Shown here one piece after another: positions 35,313-44,666 of a stretch of DNA of 64,000 nt. Each line of letters begins with the position of its first letter. The first letter of the stretch is position 1. The position numbers were made by a program, and so were the translations under genes. This stretch comes from Labilibaculum antarcticum (GTDB lineage Bacteria > Bacteroidota > Bacteroidia > Bacteroidales > Marinifilaceae), in contig NZ_AP018042.1 in the NCBI RefSeq assembly GCF_002356295.1, positions 2,140,361 through 2,204,360 of the forward strand. The letters are read 5' to 3'. The notes below the pieces were generated by a model. That model did not search any database. It worked only from the letters and a program-made list of their open reading frames with translations, and was not told where the DNA came from.

Positions 35313-37250
35313 TTAGTTGATCTTATTACAATACTTTTTTATTAACGACAACAATTTGTTTACGGCAATGGGTTTTGAAATATAGTCATTGCAACCCGCT
35401 TCAATTGCTTTGTCTCTGTCGCCTAATAGTCCAAATGCAGTCTGTGCTATAATAATAACCTCTTTGTTGAATAGCCGGATTTGGCGCGTTGCTTCATAAC
35501 CGTTCATTTCGGGCATTCTAATATCCATCAGAATTAAATCAATATCGGGGTTATTACGAAACATTTCAACTGCCTCCAAACCTGTTCTAGCTTCAATTAG
35601 TTCACCACCTAATTCTTCGATTAGTATCGAGAGAAGTCTTTCCGATTCTTCATCGTCTTCAGCAATTAATATTTTCAATTTTTTCTTTGTAGTAAGCGAC
35701 ATTTCAAATGTCAAATTATTTTCCTCCAGCGAATGTTTTTCAATTTCAGTTTTACAAGGGAGGGTAAAATAAAATGTTGAACCTTTCCCTTCTTCACTTT
35801 CAACCCAAATATTTCCGCCAAGCATTACCACAAATTCTTTCGCAATGGCTAGGCCCAAGCCCGCACCCTGACGTGCTTCTTTGTCAGAAATATCAGCCTG
35901 TGTAAATCGTTGAAATATAGCTTCACACCTCGATGTAGGAATTCCAATGCCGGTGTCTGTTACGTAAAACTCTACGTCATTTTCCTTTTTCTCATATCCA
36001 AATTGTACTGTGCCTTTATCGGTGTATTTAATTGCATTCTTTAGAAGATTAGTCAGAATCGCATAAAGTTTTTCTTTGTCTGAATTAATAAAGGTTTTTT
36101 CTTTGGGAAACCTGTTTTTACAAGAGAGACTTATTCCTTTATCTTTCGCTAAATGTTTAAAGAGCTTATACACGTATTCCATTTGCTCGTTAATGTTTAC
36201 CTCTGAAATTGAAACAGTCATAAAACCCGATTCTATTTTTGAAATATCAAGAATATCGTTAATGATATTGAGCAAACGATTACCACTGTTCTTTATAATT
36301 TTCACATATTCTTGTTGCTTTTCGTCTTTAAGACCGGAACCTTTCAACAATTCGGCAAAGCCAAGAATGCCATTCATCGGAGTCCTTATTTCGTGACTCA
36401 TATTGGCTAAAAATGCAGATTTTAATCTGTCGCTTTCTTCGGCGTGATCTTTGGCAATAACCAACTCTGCCGCACGTTTTTCTTTCTCTTCATTTTGAAA
36501 GGCTAGTTCTTTGTTCGCCAAGACTAATTCTGCCGCACGCTTCTCTTTCTCTTCGTTTTGGAAGAGGAGTTCCTTGTTTGCAATGGCTAATTCTGAGGCA
36601 CGTTTCTCCTTTTCTTCATTTTGAAAGGCAAGCTCCTTGTTCGCCAAGACTAATTCTGAGGCACGTTTTTCCTTTTCTTCGTTTTGAAAGGCAAGCTCCT
36701 TGTTTGCCAAGACTAATTCTGACGCACGCTTCTCTTTCTCTTCGTTTTGGAAGAGGAGTTCCTTGTTGGCTATGAGTAATTCATTGGCTCGTTTTTCTTT
36801 CTCTTCGTTTTGGGTTTCGATGAGATCGGTTTTTCCTTTTAGTTCCAGTTCATCATTTTTTCGCTTTGTCTCAAGCTCATATTCGCGTACGGCTCTTTTA
36901 ATTGCAGGAACCAGGCGTTCAAGTTTGTCTTTGAGAACATAATCTGTTGCCCCGTTTTTCATTGCTTCAATGGCCTTATCTTCGCCTATCGTTCCTGAAA
37001 CAAAAATGAAGGGTATGTGACCGTAATCTTGACTTGCAATTTTCAAGGCTTCGTTTCCCTGATAACCGGGCATGCTGTAATCAGACAGGATAATATCGAT
37101 CTTTTTCGTCTTTAAAAAATGAATAAAATCATTTTCATTGTCTACCCAATAATAATCTTTTTCGATTCCACTATTTTCAATAATGGAGTGTATTAATTCA
37201 GAATCATTTATTGAATCTTCAAGATGCAGTATTTTTATTTTATGATCCAT
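35313..37250 (-). CDS. Hybrid response regulator-histidine kinase-response regulator
   Basis: I start at the ATG at 37250 (645 residues, MDHKIKILHLEDS) rather than the TTG at 37277. Order: receiver domain with acceptor aspartate in IDIILSDYSMPG; a coiled coil made of five full copies and one partial copy of a 21-residue repeat (NEEKEKRASELVLANKELAF type, about residues 155-285); a histidine kinase with H-box FLANMSHEIRTPMNGI, N-box LTNLLKNAIKYT and G-boxes TDTGIG and GAGLGLAIAKEF; and a second receiver with LILMDIRMPEMNGYE. No membrane segment, so it is cytosolic. It is the last gene of a three-gene signalling operon with the receiver and PAS kinase upstream. Confidence 0.92.
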   Translation of the reverse strand: MDHKIKILHLEDSINDSELIHSIIENSGIEKDYYWVDNENDFIHFLKTKKIDIILSDYSMPGYQGNEALKIASQDYGHIPFIFVSGTIGEDKAIEAMKNGATDYVLKDKLERLVPAIKRAVREYELETKRKNDELELKGKTDLIETQNEEKEKRANELLIANKELLFQNEEKEKRASELVLANKELAFQNEEKEKRASELVLANKELAFQNEEKEKRASELAIANKELLFQNEEKEKRAAELVLANKELAFQNEEKEKRAAELVIAKDHAEESDRLKSAFLANMSHEIRTPMNGILGFAELLKGSGLKDEKQQEYVKIIKNSGNRLLNIINDILDISKIESGFMTVSISEVNINEQMEYVYKLFKHLAKDKGISLSCKNRFPKEKTFINSDKEKLYAILTNLLKNAIKYTDKGTVQFGYEKKENDVEFYVTDTGIGIPTSRCEAIFQRFTQADISDKEARQGAGLGLAIAKEFVVMLGGNIWVESEEGKGSTFYFTLPCKTEIEKHSLEENNLTFEMSLTTKKKLKILIAEDDEESERLLSILIEELGGELIEARTGLEAVEMFRNNPDIDLILMDIRMPEMNGYEATRQIRLFNKEVIIIAQTAFGLLGDRDKAIEAGCNDYISKPIAVNKLLSLIKKYCNKIN

Positions 37251-37287
37251 ATTGGAAGTATAAATATTTTTATGCAAAAAAATTGAA

Positions 37288-37731
37288 TTACAAATTAATT
37301 GGTGGAGGTTGATTCACAATCGCCCAATACTGCCCCAAAATTTTAATGGCTTCCATAAACTGAGTATAATCAACGGGCTTTACCACATACGAATTTGCCC
37401 CTAATTTATAACTCTCAACCAGATCTTTTTCTTCCTTCGAGGAAGTTACCATAATTACAGGGATTAATTTAAATTGGGAATCATCACGAATGTGCTTAAG
37501 CACTTCAATTCCATTCATTTTGGGCATTTTTATGTCCAAAAGAATAACTGCTGGATAGCCAGGCTCGTTTAAGAATTTACCGCGCTTATACAGATAATCC
37601 AAAGCTTCTTCACCGTCTTCGGCAACAATAATTTCGTTGGCCAGATTATTTTCAGAAAGAGCTGCGATAGTAAGTTCAACATCTTCGGGACTATCGTCAA
37701 CTATCAGGATTCTTTTTATTTCTGTTTTCAT
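37288..37731 (-). CDS. Stand-alone receiver (Rcp1-like response regulator)
   Basis: A 147-residue receiver domain with no output domain. The acidic pair is at VDDSPEDVEL (D12, D13), the phospho-acceptor aspartate is D66 in LLDIKMPKMNG, the switch threonine is in VIMVTSSKEE and the lysine in VVKPVD. The insertion-rich loop with LYKRGKFLNEPGYP is typical of Rcp1-type receivers paired with phytochrome-like or PAS kinases. It lies between the large PAS kinase and the hybrid kinase, suggesting it shuttles phosphoryl groups between them. Confidence 0.93.
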   Translation of the reverse strand: MKTEIKRILIVDDSPEDVELTIAALSENNLANEIIVAEDGEEALDYLYKRGKFLNEPGYPAVILLDIKMPKMNGIEVLKHIRDDSQFKLIPVIMVTSSKEEKDLVESYKLGANSYVVKPVDYTQFMEAIKILGQYWAIVNQPPPINL

Positions 37732-37811
37732 CTATTTTTGATTTTACTTTTATTATCCGGTAATTGTATGAAGTTCTGATTCATCAGAACCCGTTTTATT
37801 ATTCCTGTTCA

Positions 37812-40800
37812 TCAGCTATTATTTATTGGATTGCTGAAGAAAAATGTGGCGCCTTTGTCAATTTCACTTTCTGCCCAGCACTTTCCTCCATGTTTTAGAA
37901 CAATTCTGTTCACATTGGCCAGGCCAATGCCAATTCCTTCAAAATCTTTGGCTTTATGCAGGCGCTGAAAAACTCCAAATAGTTTATCTGCATACTTCAT
38001 ATCAAATCCTACACCATTGTCTTTTACGTAAAATATTGTTTTATCATCCTCCATTTTACCACCAATTTCAATGACGGCTTTATCAAGCTTTCGTGAATAT
38101 TTAAGAGCGTTTGAAATTAAATTCATCCATACCTGATTGAGTAAATTTTCGTCGCCCCACGAATCCGGAAGATCTGCTATTTTTATCTCAATATTTCTTC
38201 CTGCCAATTCCTTGGTAAAAGTTTTTAATACACGCTTGACCATGGTTTTTGTGTTCAGTTTGGTTCCTTTCAATTCAGACCTTCCCAGTCTTGAAAAGCT
38301 TAGTAAGGCATCAATCAGATTTCCCATTTCTTTGGATGATTCTGAAATGATGTTCAAATACCTTAACCCATTATCATTTAGCTGATCTGAATTGTTTTTC
38401 ATCAGTAAATCAACAAAACCGCCAATATGCCTCAGTGGAGCACGTAAATCGTGAGAAACAGAATAGCTGAACGCCTCCAGTTCTTTATTTGCAGATTCAA
38501 GTTGAAAGGTTCGTTCGATGACTCTCTGCTCTAAATTTTTATTCATTTTTGTGATTTTTGCTTCTGCTTGTTTTCTCAACGTGATATCATTGCCCTGAGC
38601 TATGGTAGCAATCGGTGTTTTTCCGTCCGATGACATTATATTGGCCGAATTCCAAAGAATTATTCTTACCGAGCCATCGATGTGAGCGATATTCATTTCG
38701 TCGACCTCCATCTGCTCGCCCTCAAGTGTTTTCTTGATAAGATACATCGAATTATCGACAGAAGCAGGTGGAAAGAGAATTTCCAGCGATTCACCAATAA
38801 CTTCCTTTTCTATTCTTCCTGTGATATTTTCGAAAGCTTTGTTGAAACTTGTGATTTTATAATTCCTGTCCCAGACAATAATTGGGGCACTTGCAGAGTT
38901 GATCAAATTCTCCAAATACTCGTTGACTTTCCGGCGCTCCTCGTTGGCAAGGCTTAAGTCTGCTGCTTTTCGCTTGAGTTCGGTTATATTATTAATCATA
39001 CACAAATGTAGGGGATGTGATTTATCATCATGCAAAATAGGTGATATAGTCATATCAACCCAAACGAATGATCCATCAGGAAGAATATAACGTTTTTCCA
39101 TCTCAAATCCACTTATTTCCCCGGCAAGCAGTTTAGCCATATTGTCCAAGTCTAACTGAAGATCATCTGGATGAGTAATGCTCATCCAGTCGATATTAGC
39201 CATTTGTTTATTTGTCCGCCCTACAATTTTAGCAAACATAAGATTAACATTATAAAGTTTCCCGCTTAAAGAATCAATTAGCGCAATGCCAATAGGAGCC
39301 TCATTAAAAATAGTTTTAAATCGTACTTCACTCTCTTCTTGTTGAAATGTAAATTCTTTGTGAGAAATAACTAGCTCTGCCGCCCGTTTTTCCTTCTCTT
39401 CGTGTTGAAAAACAACTTCTTTATCGGCAATGATCAATTCTGCCGCCCTTTTCTCTTTCTCTTTGTTTTGAAATACAAGTTCCTTATTGGCAATGCTTAA
39501 TTCAGCGGCACGCTTTTCTTTCTCTTCATTTTGATAAACAAGTTCCTTGTTTGCAAAGAATAATTCATCAGCCCGTTTTTCTTTCTCCCTATTTTCAATG
39601 ACCAGTTTTTGATTGGCGATGAATAATTCCCCGGCCCTTTTTTCTTTCTCTTTGTTTTGAAACGCAAGTTCTTTATTGGCAATGCTTAATTCAGCAGCCC
39701 TTTTTTCTTTCTCTTTGTTTTGAAAAGCAAGTTCTTTATTCGCCATAAATAACTCGTCGGCCCGTTTTTCTTTTTCACGGTTTTGAAAGGCAAGCTCCTT
39801 GTTCGCAACAGCGAGCTCTGCAGCGCGCTTTTCTTTCTCCTCGTTTTGAAAGGCCAGTTCTTTATTGACATTTCTTAGCTCAATGGCCCATTTTTGTTCC
39901 GTAACATCACGTGCCGCCGCAAAAACACCGAGCACATTTCCTTTATCGTCTTTGTAAACCGAAGCATTGTAAAGCACATCCGTTAAATGCCCGTCTTTGT
40001 GTTTTATGCTTAAGGGATAATCGGCTACAAAACCTTTTTCAAAAACCTGAAGATATCCTTCCCTGGCTTTTTTCGGATCAGTAAAATAATTCGAGAAGTC
40101 GGTATCTATAAGCTTTTTACGCGGAATACCGGTAACTTTTACGGATGCCTCGTTCACATCCGTGATTTTTCCTTCCGCACTGATGGTTACCAGTGGATCT
40201 AAACTGGCTTCGATTAAACTGCGGGCATATTGTGAAGATTGTTTTTGTTGCGTAACATCACGGGCAGCCGCAAAAACACCGAGCACATTTCCTTTATCGT
40301 CTTTGTAAACGGAAGCATTGTAAAGCACATCCGTTAAGTGCCCGTCTTTGTGTTTTATGCTTAAGGGATAATCGGCCACAAAACCTTTTTCAAAAACCTG
40401 AAGATATCCTTCCCTGGCTTTTTTCGGATCAGTAAAATAATTCGAGAAGTCGGTATCTATAAGCTTTTTACGCGGAATACCGGTAACTTTTACGGATGCC
40501 TCGTTCACATCCATTATCTTTCCTTCCGCACTAATGGTTACCAGTGGATCTAAACTGGCTTCGATTAAACTACGGGCATATTGTGAAGATTGTTTTTGTT
40601 GCGTAACATCACGGGCAGCCGCAAAAACACCGAGCACATTTCCTTTATCGTCTTTGTAAACGGAAGCATTGTAAAGCACATCCGTTAAGTGCCCGTCTTT
40701 GTGTTTTATGCTTAAGGGATAATCGGCCACAAAGCCTTTTTCAAAAACCTGAAGATATCCTTCCCGGGCTTTTTTGGGATCAGTAAAATAATTGGAGAAG

Positions 40801-40973
40801 TCGGTATCTATGAGCTTTTTACGCGGAATACCGGTAACTTTTACGGATGCCTCGTTCACATCCATTATCTTTCCTTCCGCACTGATGGTTACCAGTGGAT
40901 CTAAACTGGCTTCGATTAAACTGCGGGCATAATTATTCTGATTTCTATCGCTGTCCTTTAGTGTTGATTTCAT
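37812..40973 (-). CDS. Multi-PAS sensor histidine kinase with triplicated PAS domain
   Basis: A 1053-residue cytosolic kinase. Residues 15-131, 132-248 and 249-360 are three almost identical PAS/PAC units of 117 residues (YARSLIEASLDPLVTISAEG to GVFAAARDVT), differing at a few positions. Next comes a coiled coil of eight 21-residue repeats (residues about 370-540), two more PAS domains (FNEAPIGIALIDSLSGK; SASAPIIVWDRNYKI), and the kinase core: H-box SYSVSHDLRAPLRHI near residue 841, N-box NLISNALKYSRK, and VKDNGVGFD with GIGIGLANVNRIV. This DHp type usually works with Rcp1-like receivers, matching the next gene. A structured leader lies 5' at 41240-41312. Confidence 0.92.
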   Translation of the reverse strand: MKSTLKDSDRNQNNYARSLIEASLDPLVTISAEGKIMDVNEASVKVTGIPRKKLIDTDFSNYFTDPKKAREGYLQVFEKGFVADYPLSIKHKDGHLTDVLYNASVYKDDKGNVLGVFAAARDVTQQKQSSQYARSLIEASLDPLVTISAEGKIMDVNEASVKVTGIPRKKLIDTDFSNYFTDPKKAREGYLQVFEKGFVADYPLSIKHKDGHLTDVLYNASVYKDDKGNVLGVFAAARDVTQQKQSSQYARSLIEASLDPLVTISAEGKITDVNEASVKVTGIPRKKLIDTDFSNYFTDPKKAREGYLQVFEKGFVADYPLSIKHKDGHLTDVLYNASVYKDDKGNVLGVFAAARDVTEQKWAIELRNVNKELAFQNEEKEKRAAELAVANKELAFQNREKEKRADELFMANKELAFQNKEKEKRAAELSIANKELAFQNKEKEKRAGELFIANQKLVIENREKEKRADELFFANKELVYQNEEKEKRAAELSIANKELVFQNKEKEKRAAELIIADKEVVFQHEEKEKRAAELVISHKEFTFQQEESEVRFKTIFNEAPIGIALIDSLSGKLYNVNLMFAKIVGRTNKQMANIDWMSITHPDDLQLDLDNMAKLLAGEISGFEMEKRYILPDGSFVWVDMTISPILHDDKSHPLHLCMINNITELKRKAADLSLANEERRKVNEYLENLINSASAPIIVWDRNYKITSFNKAFENITGRIEKEVIGESLEILFPPASVDNSMYLIKKTLEGEQMEVDEMNIAHIDGSVRIILWNSANIMSSDGKTPIATIAQGNDITLRKQAEAKITKMNKNLEQRVIERTFQLESANKELEAFSYSVSHDLRAPLRHIGGFVDLLMKNNSDQLNDNGLRYLNIISESSKEMGNLIDALLSFSRLGRSELKGTKLNTKTMVKRVLKTFTKELAGRNIEIKIADLPDSWGDENLLNQVWMNLISNALKYSRKLDKAVIEIGGKMEDDKTIFYVKDNGVGFDMKYADKLFGVFQRLHKAKDFEGIGIGLANVNRIVLKHGGKCWAESEIDKGATFFFSNPINNS
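39895..40931 (-). repeat. Three tandem 351-bp copies encoding PAS domains
   Basis: Units at 40931-40581, 40580-40230 and 40229 to about 39895 are near identical at DNA level, including silent positions, so the expansion is recent or kept uniform by gene conversion. The third copy diverges after the PAC motif, where the coiled coil starts. Confidence 0.92.
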
Positions 40974-41352
40974 TTTATGATCCCTTTAGCACTGATGTTA
41001 ATTTTGGCCAATTTCCCTGCCTTTACTTCTACATATTGTGTGTGCCTTAAGTCTTAAATTTAGTGAAACTTTCTTATTAAAAGAAAGTTTAGAGGCTGTA
41101 AGTCCCTTATGTGCTTCACTGAGATGACTTCTGGAAGCATTAGTCCCAAAATTCGGGAAGTAAGGCAGATCATTCACTATGGATCATGAGAGCGCTTGGT
41201 TTATGCTCCACCTGCAAAGTATCTGGTGACGAGAGAGGCGTATCCCATCGGTTAAATACCAACCGAACCGTCTACTCCTTTAGCTTTACATTAGCTTCTG
41301 GAGCTAAAATGATTTAGTTTAAATATATTCTTCTGTAGAAATCTTTCCGATA
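40974..41352 (-). ncRNA. Structured 5' leader of the PAS kinase operon
   Basis: No coding sequence. On the minus strand, 41312-41240 contain a hairpin TTAGCT-CCAGA-AGCTAA followed by AAAGC, a G-rich stretch with AGAC, and TTTAACCGATGGG; the same order is found in the leader of the next kinase at 43199-43269. A perfect 10-base hairpin, AAACTTTCTT with AAGAAAGTTT, follows at 41066-41090. The layout recalls a GEMM-type (cyclic di-nucleotide) riboswitch, but the match is partial and assigned with low confidence. Confidence 0.35.
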
Positions 41353-43018
41353 TCATTTATTTTCTTTCGTTTCAAGCTTATTGGGCAAAGTAAAATAAAA
41401 TATTGAGCCTTTGCCTTCTTCACTTTCAACCCAAATATTCCCCTCATGTTTTTCGACAAATTCTTTACAGAGTAGTAAACCCAAACCCGTCCCTTTTTCT
41501 TTATTGGTGCCTAATGTTGTATAGTTTTGATTGATGTGGAAGATTTTTTGGACCTTGTCTTTTGGTATTCCAACTCCGTTATCACTTACCAAAACTTTAA
41601 GCTCGCTTTGGTTTTCCACTACTGAAATGATGATTTTTCCACCGGGATGAGTAAATTTTACGCCATTCGAAATCAGGTTTCTTAATACGGTGCTTATCAT
41701 CGCTTTATCTGCAAAAACAGGTACATTAGCAGGTAAATTTCTGACAATGGTAATTTTTTTTTGACCTGCAATATCATCAAACAAAAGGGCTGTTTCATTG
41801 ATGAGACTATTCATTTCGATATATTCGGGATTGAATTCCATTCTGCCGGTTTGCGAACGTGACCATTCCGTTAAATTTAACAGCAAATCCATTGCACGGG
41901 TTGATGATTGCATTATTATTCCTGCATATTCCTCAATGTTATCATAGTCTTTTCTGCTGGCAAGATCCATCAATAAATTGCTAAATCCTAAAATAGAATT
42001 AAAGGGGCTTTTCAGGTCGTGGGCAATGATGGAGAAAAACTTGTCTTTGGTGGCATTTGTTAGTAAAAGTTCTTTGTTCAACATGGCTAATTCATCTGCA
42101 CGCTCTTTCTTTTTCTGGTTCGCAATTAATAATTCATCTACCTGTTTTGCTTTTTCTTCGTTTTGAAATTTCGCAATAACTAACTCTGATGTCCGTTTTG
42201 CTTTTTCTTCAATATTTAAAGTAAGTTCTGCATTAACTTTCTCTAATTCATGATAAGCAGCTGTTAATCCTTTCGCTGTAAATAATAATATTTCCTCATC
42301 ACTTTTTGTTTGAAATTCATTAACGAGTGATTGTTCACTTTTAAATATTGGTGCTACATCTTTAATGAATTTTTGTATGGGGTTCGAAATGCTTTTAGCT
42401 AAAAAAATAGAGATAAGGATACTTAGTAGTAATAAAAAAAAAAGTAATTGCCAATAGTAATAAAGTGCCTTTTCGTATTTCTTTTAAATGATCACTATAT
42501 ATTTCGTCCGCTTTATTTTGGGCGAATTCTAACAGTACTTTTGTCTTGTCAAGAATAAGCTTAACATGAACGGCACCTTCTCCTTTCGTTACTTTTACTG
42601 CATCACTATTTTTCCCAGCTATCTCCAGCTCAATCACTTTACTTCTTATTTTACTCCAATCCGTATAGGTAATATGTGCATCTATCACATCATTTTTATT
42701 ACCAAGATATCTTTCTTCTACTAATTTAAATGCCTGATGAATTAAGCTATCGCAATGATTTACAAGCTCAATATATTTATTCATCTCTTCAGTATTTTCT
42801 GACAATACAACATCTTTCATGCTGCGATGTATGGCATTAACATTTATTTCAATTGCTTTTACCGCATTACTAACAATAAAGGGATGAGCGTAAATTTCTT
42901 TTACATCAGTACTTATTTTGTGAATTTGTATAAATGCCAGAGCTACAATTATTGAACTAAAGAAGATAATTGTGATGAAACCTATTAGTAGCCGGGTAGT
43001 GAATTTTAGATTTTTCAT
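41353..43018 (-). pseudogene. Membrane sensor histidine kinase interrupted by a frameshift in a T10 tract
   Basis: Two open segments belong to one gene. The first part (43018 to about 42443) has an N-terminal membrane helix (LLIGFITIIFFSSIIVALAF), a four-helix-bundle sensor region of about 150 residues and the start of a second helix. The frame then leaves the gene at ten Ts (complement of 42434-42443). Removing one T restores LLLLSILISIFLAKSISNPI (second helix and a HAMP-like start), then a coiled coil and the kinase core: FFSIIAHDLKSPFNSILGFS, NLISNGVKFT, VSDNGVGI and GTGLGLLLCKEF. Either a sequencing error, a decayed gene, or phase variation. It lies directly upstream of the PAS-kinase leader. 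Confidence 0.85.
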
Positions 43019-43565
43019 TTGGCTTTTTTAAAATTCTTCAATGCGATATTTCTTTTAAAACTCTAACTATTTATATATCGCAGTCTTTTTTAGCATTCTG
43101 GCTAAAGGGAAATCTTTGCAATGGATATTCAATCGTTTAGTGTTTTACTGGATACTCATAAATTTAATGAAAAAATTCAACTTTTCCCCATTGCAGGGGC
43201 ATCGGCTACAACAAAAGTCTAACGGACCTTGCTTTGTTTCTTAGCTATCGGGAGCTAAGAAATTGCCTTATCAACCTGCCAAGTAAGCAAGCCGATTAAA
43301 TCGGCTTATTTATTGTTTTAAGCAAATTATTAAACAGAAAAATCTTATTATTTCATGATCTAAAACCAATTGATGTCATCAAGCAAGAATGATCTGGTAA
43401 AGTAAACAAGCTTTGATTTTATACCCAAGCTTATCCTTAAGTATAAGTCAGACATAATCTTGTTGGACTTATTTTCATGTCTACCTGTTAATAAAAGTTT
43501 GAAACTTGGCAAAAAGCATTTAAATTGACTTATGCCCTGATTTCGAGCACAAAAATTCTAACATC
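43019..43565. other. Leader of the frameshifted kinase and upstream gap
   Basis: No gene. Bases 43199-43269 hold the minus-strand leader element (see separate entry). A hairpin AAGCCGAT-TAA-ATCGGCTT is at 43289-43307, followed on the plus strand by a T-rich stretch. Its arms can also pair with ATCGGCT at 43201-43207, an alternative fold like those of attenuators. The part from 43320 to 43565 is the promoter region of the methyltransferase gene. Confidence 0.5.
43199..43269 (-). ncRNA. Structured leader element, second copy
   Basis: On the minus strand: GGCA, a perfect 10-base hairpin TTTCTTAGCT-CCCGAT-AGCTAAGAAA (43262-43237), then CAAAGCAAGGTCCGTTAGAC, and TAGCCGATGCCC at the end, with GGCA able to pair with TGCC. 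The AAAGC...GG...TAGCC...TGCC order resembles class I cyclic-di-GMP riboswitches, but the usual GNRA loop is absent. It lies about 180 bases before the frameshifted kinase start. Confidence 0.35.
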
Positions 43566-44339
43566 ATGAGCAAAGAAAATACATCAATTCACGATTTTGA
43601 CATTAATTTAATCTGCGAATATTTCTCAAGCCTGGAACGACAAGGTCCCGGTAGTCCTGAAATAACGATTAAAGCACTAAGCTTTATCGATAATCTGAAC
43701 AAGGAATCGCGTATTGCCGATATTGGTTGTGGTACAGGCGGTCAAACCAGAGTGCTGGCACAGCATTCCCAGGGAACTATTACGGGTATCGACTTGTTTC
43801 CCGGTTTTATCGAGCTGTTCAAGTCAAAAGCCAAGGAACTTAGGCTTCAGGATAAACTAAAAGGCCTTGTTGCTTCGATGGATAAGCCCCCCTTTCAGAA
43901 TGAAGAATTAAACCTCATCTGGTCGGAAGGAGCAATTTATAATATCGGTTTTGAACGTGGACTGAGAGAATGGCGAGCTTTTCTGAAACCAGGTGGTTTT
44001 ATAGCTGTTTCGGAAGCATCGTGGTTTACTGAAGAGCGGCCTGCTGAAATTGAAGAATTTTGGATGGATGCCTACCCTGGAATAGATACGATACCCAATA
44101 AGCTTGCTCAATTGCAAAACGCGGGATACATACCCATCGCTTCTTTTATTCTGCCCGAAAACTGCTGGACAGAACATTTCTATGCACCTCAGGTGGCTGC
44201 ACAGGAGGCGTTTTTGAAGAAGTATGCCGGCAATGCAACAGCTGAAGCTTTTATTGCTAACCAGAGGCATGAAAAGCAATTATACAGCAAGTACAAGGCG
44301 TACTATGGCTACGTATTCTATATCGGGAAGAAGTTTTAA
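43566..44339 (+). CDS. Class I SAM-dependent methyltransferase
   Basis: A 257-residue enzyme. The SAM-binding glycine motif is [19 protein letters not shown] near residue 55, the acidic end of strand 2 is [13 protein letters not shown], and motif III-like [15 protein letters not shown] is near residue 142. The N-terminal [20 protein letters not shown] with [12 protein letters not shown] is a feature of a Bacteroidota and Firmicutes methyltransferase group of unknown substrate. It is a lone plus-strand gene. Substrate not inferable. Confidence 0.9.
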   Translation: MSKENTSIHDFDINLICEYFSSLERQGPGSPEITIKALSFIDNLNKESRIADIGCGTGGQTRVLAQHSQGTITGIDLFPGFIELFKSKAKELRLQDKLKGLVASMDKPPFQNEELNLIWSEGAIYNIGFERGLREWRAFLKPGGFIAVSEASWFTEERPAEIEEFWMDAYPGIDTIPNKLAQLQNAGYIPIASFILPENCWTEHFYAPQVAAQEAFLKKYAGNATAEAFIANQRHEKQLYSKYKAYYGYVFYIGKKF

Positions 44340-44666
44340 TTTAATCGGTAAAGATTCTTGTTGATGAATATGGCGCTAAAAATATTCTCCCAAACGGTGG
44401 TTTGGGAGGATTTTCTTTTACTCATGTCATGGACCTACTGCAATTCCTTAGTTATTTTAGCAGCCCAGCCAGAACCCAAACAGAAATACACGGAGAGTTG
44501 GCTACCCGTGACTTCTGGTCTTTCAAGTTTTTGTCCCTGCTTGATTTTAGATGGCTAAAATAGCAGATGCTGATGCTTCAAGTATTTTCCATGCTTCCCT
44601 TTATCTTCCAGCAACCCATAATTCACGACTTGCAGCTCCTGATTATGAATTGTAATTTCGGAAAAC
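44340..44666. other. Gap with a short unexplained open stretch
   Basis: Between the methyltransferase stop and the usher stop. On the plus strand, 44349-44559 is open from a stop at 44343 and reads VDEYGAKNILPNGGLGGFSF followed by THVMDLLQFLSYFSS, ending at a TAG, but has no good start. It looks protein-like and could be the tail of a lost gene; I do not recognise it. Confidence 0.35.

Noticed and set aside
36578-36942. Long antisense frames opposite the hybrid kinase coiled coil, and similar frames at 39497-39871
   Set aside because: They arise from the regular 63-bp repeat pattern read in another frame; the sense protein has clear kinase and receiver motifs.
39351-39862. Regular repeats that might suggest a CRISPR array
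   Set aside because: The units are contiguous, without spacers, and encode a heptad-based coiled coil inside an intact kinase gene.
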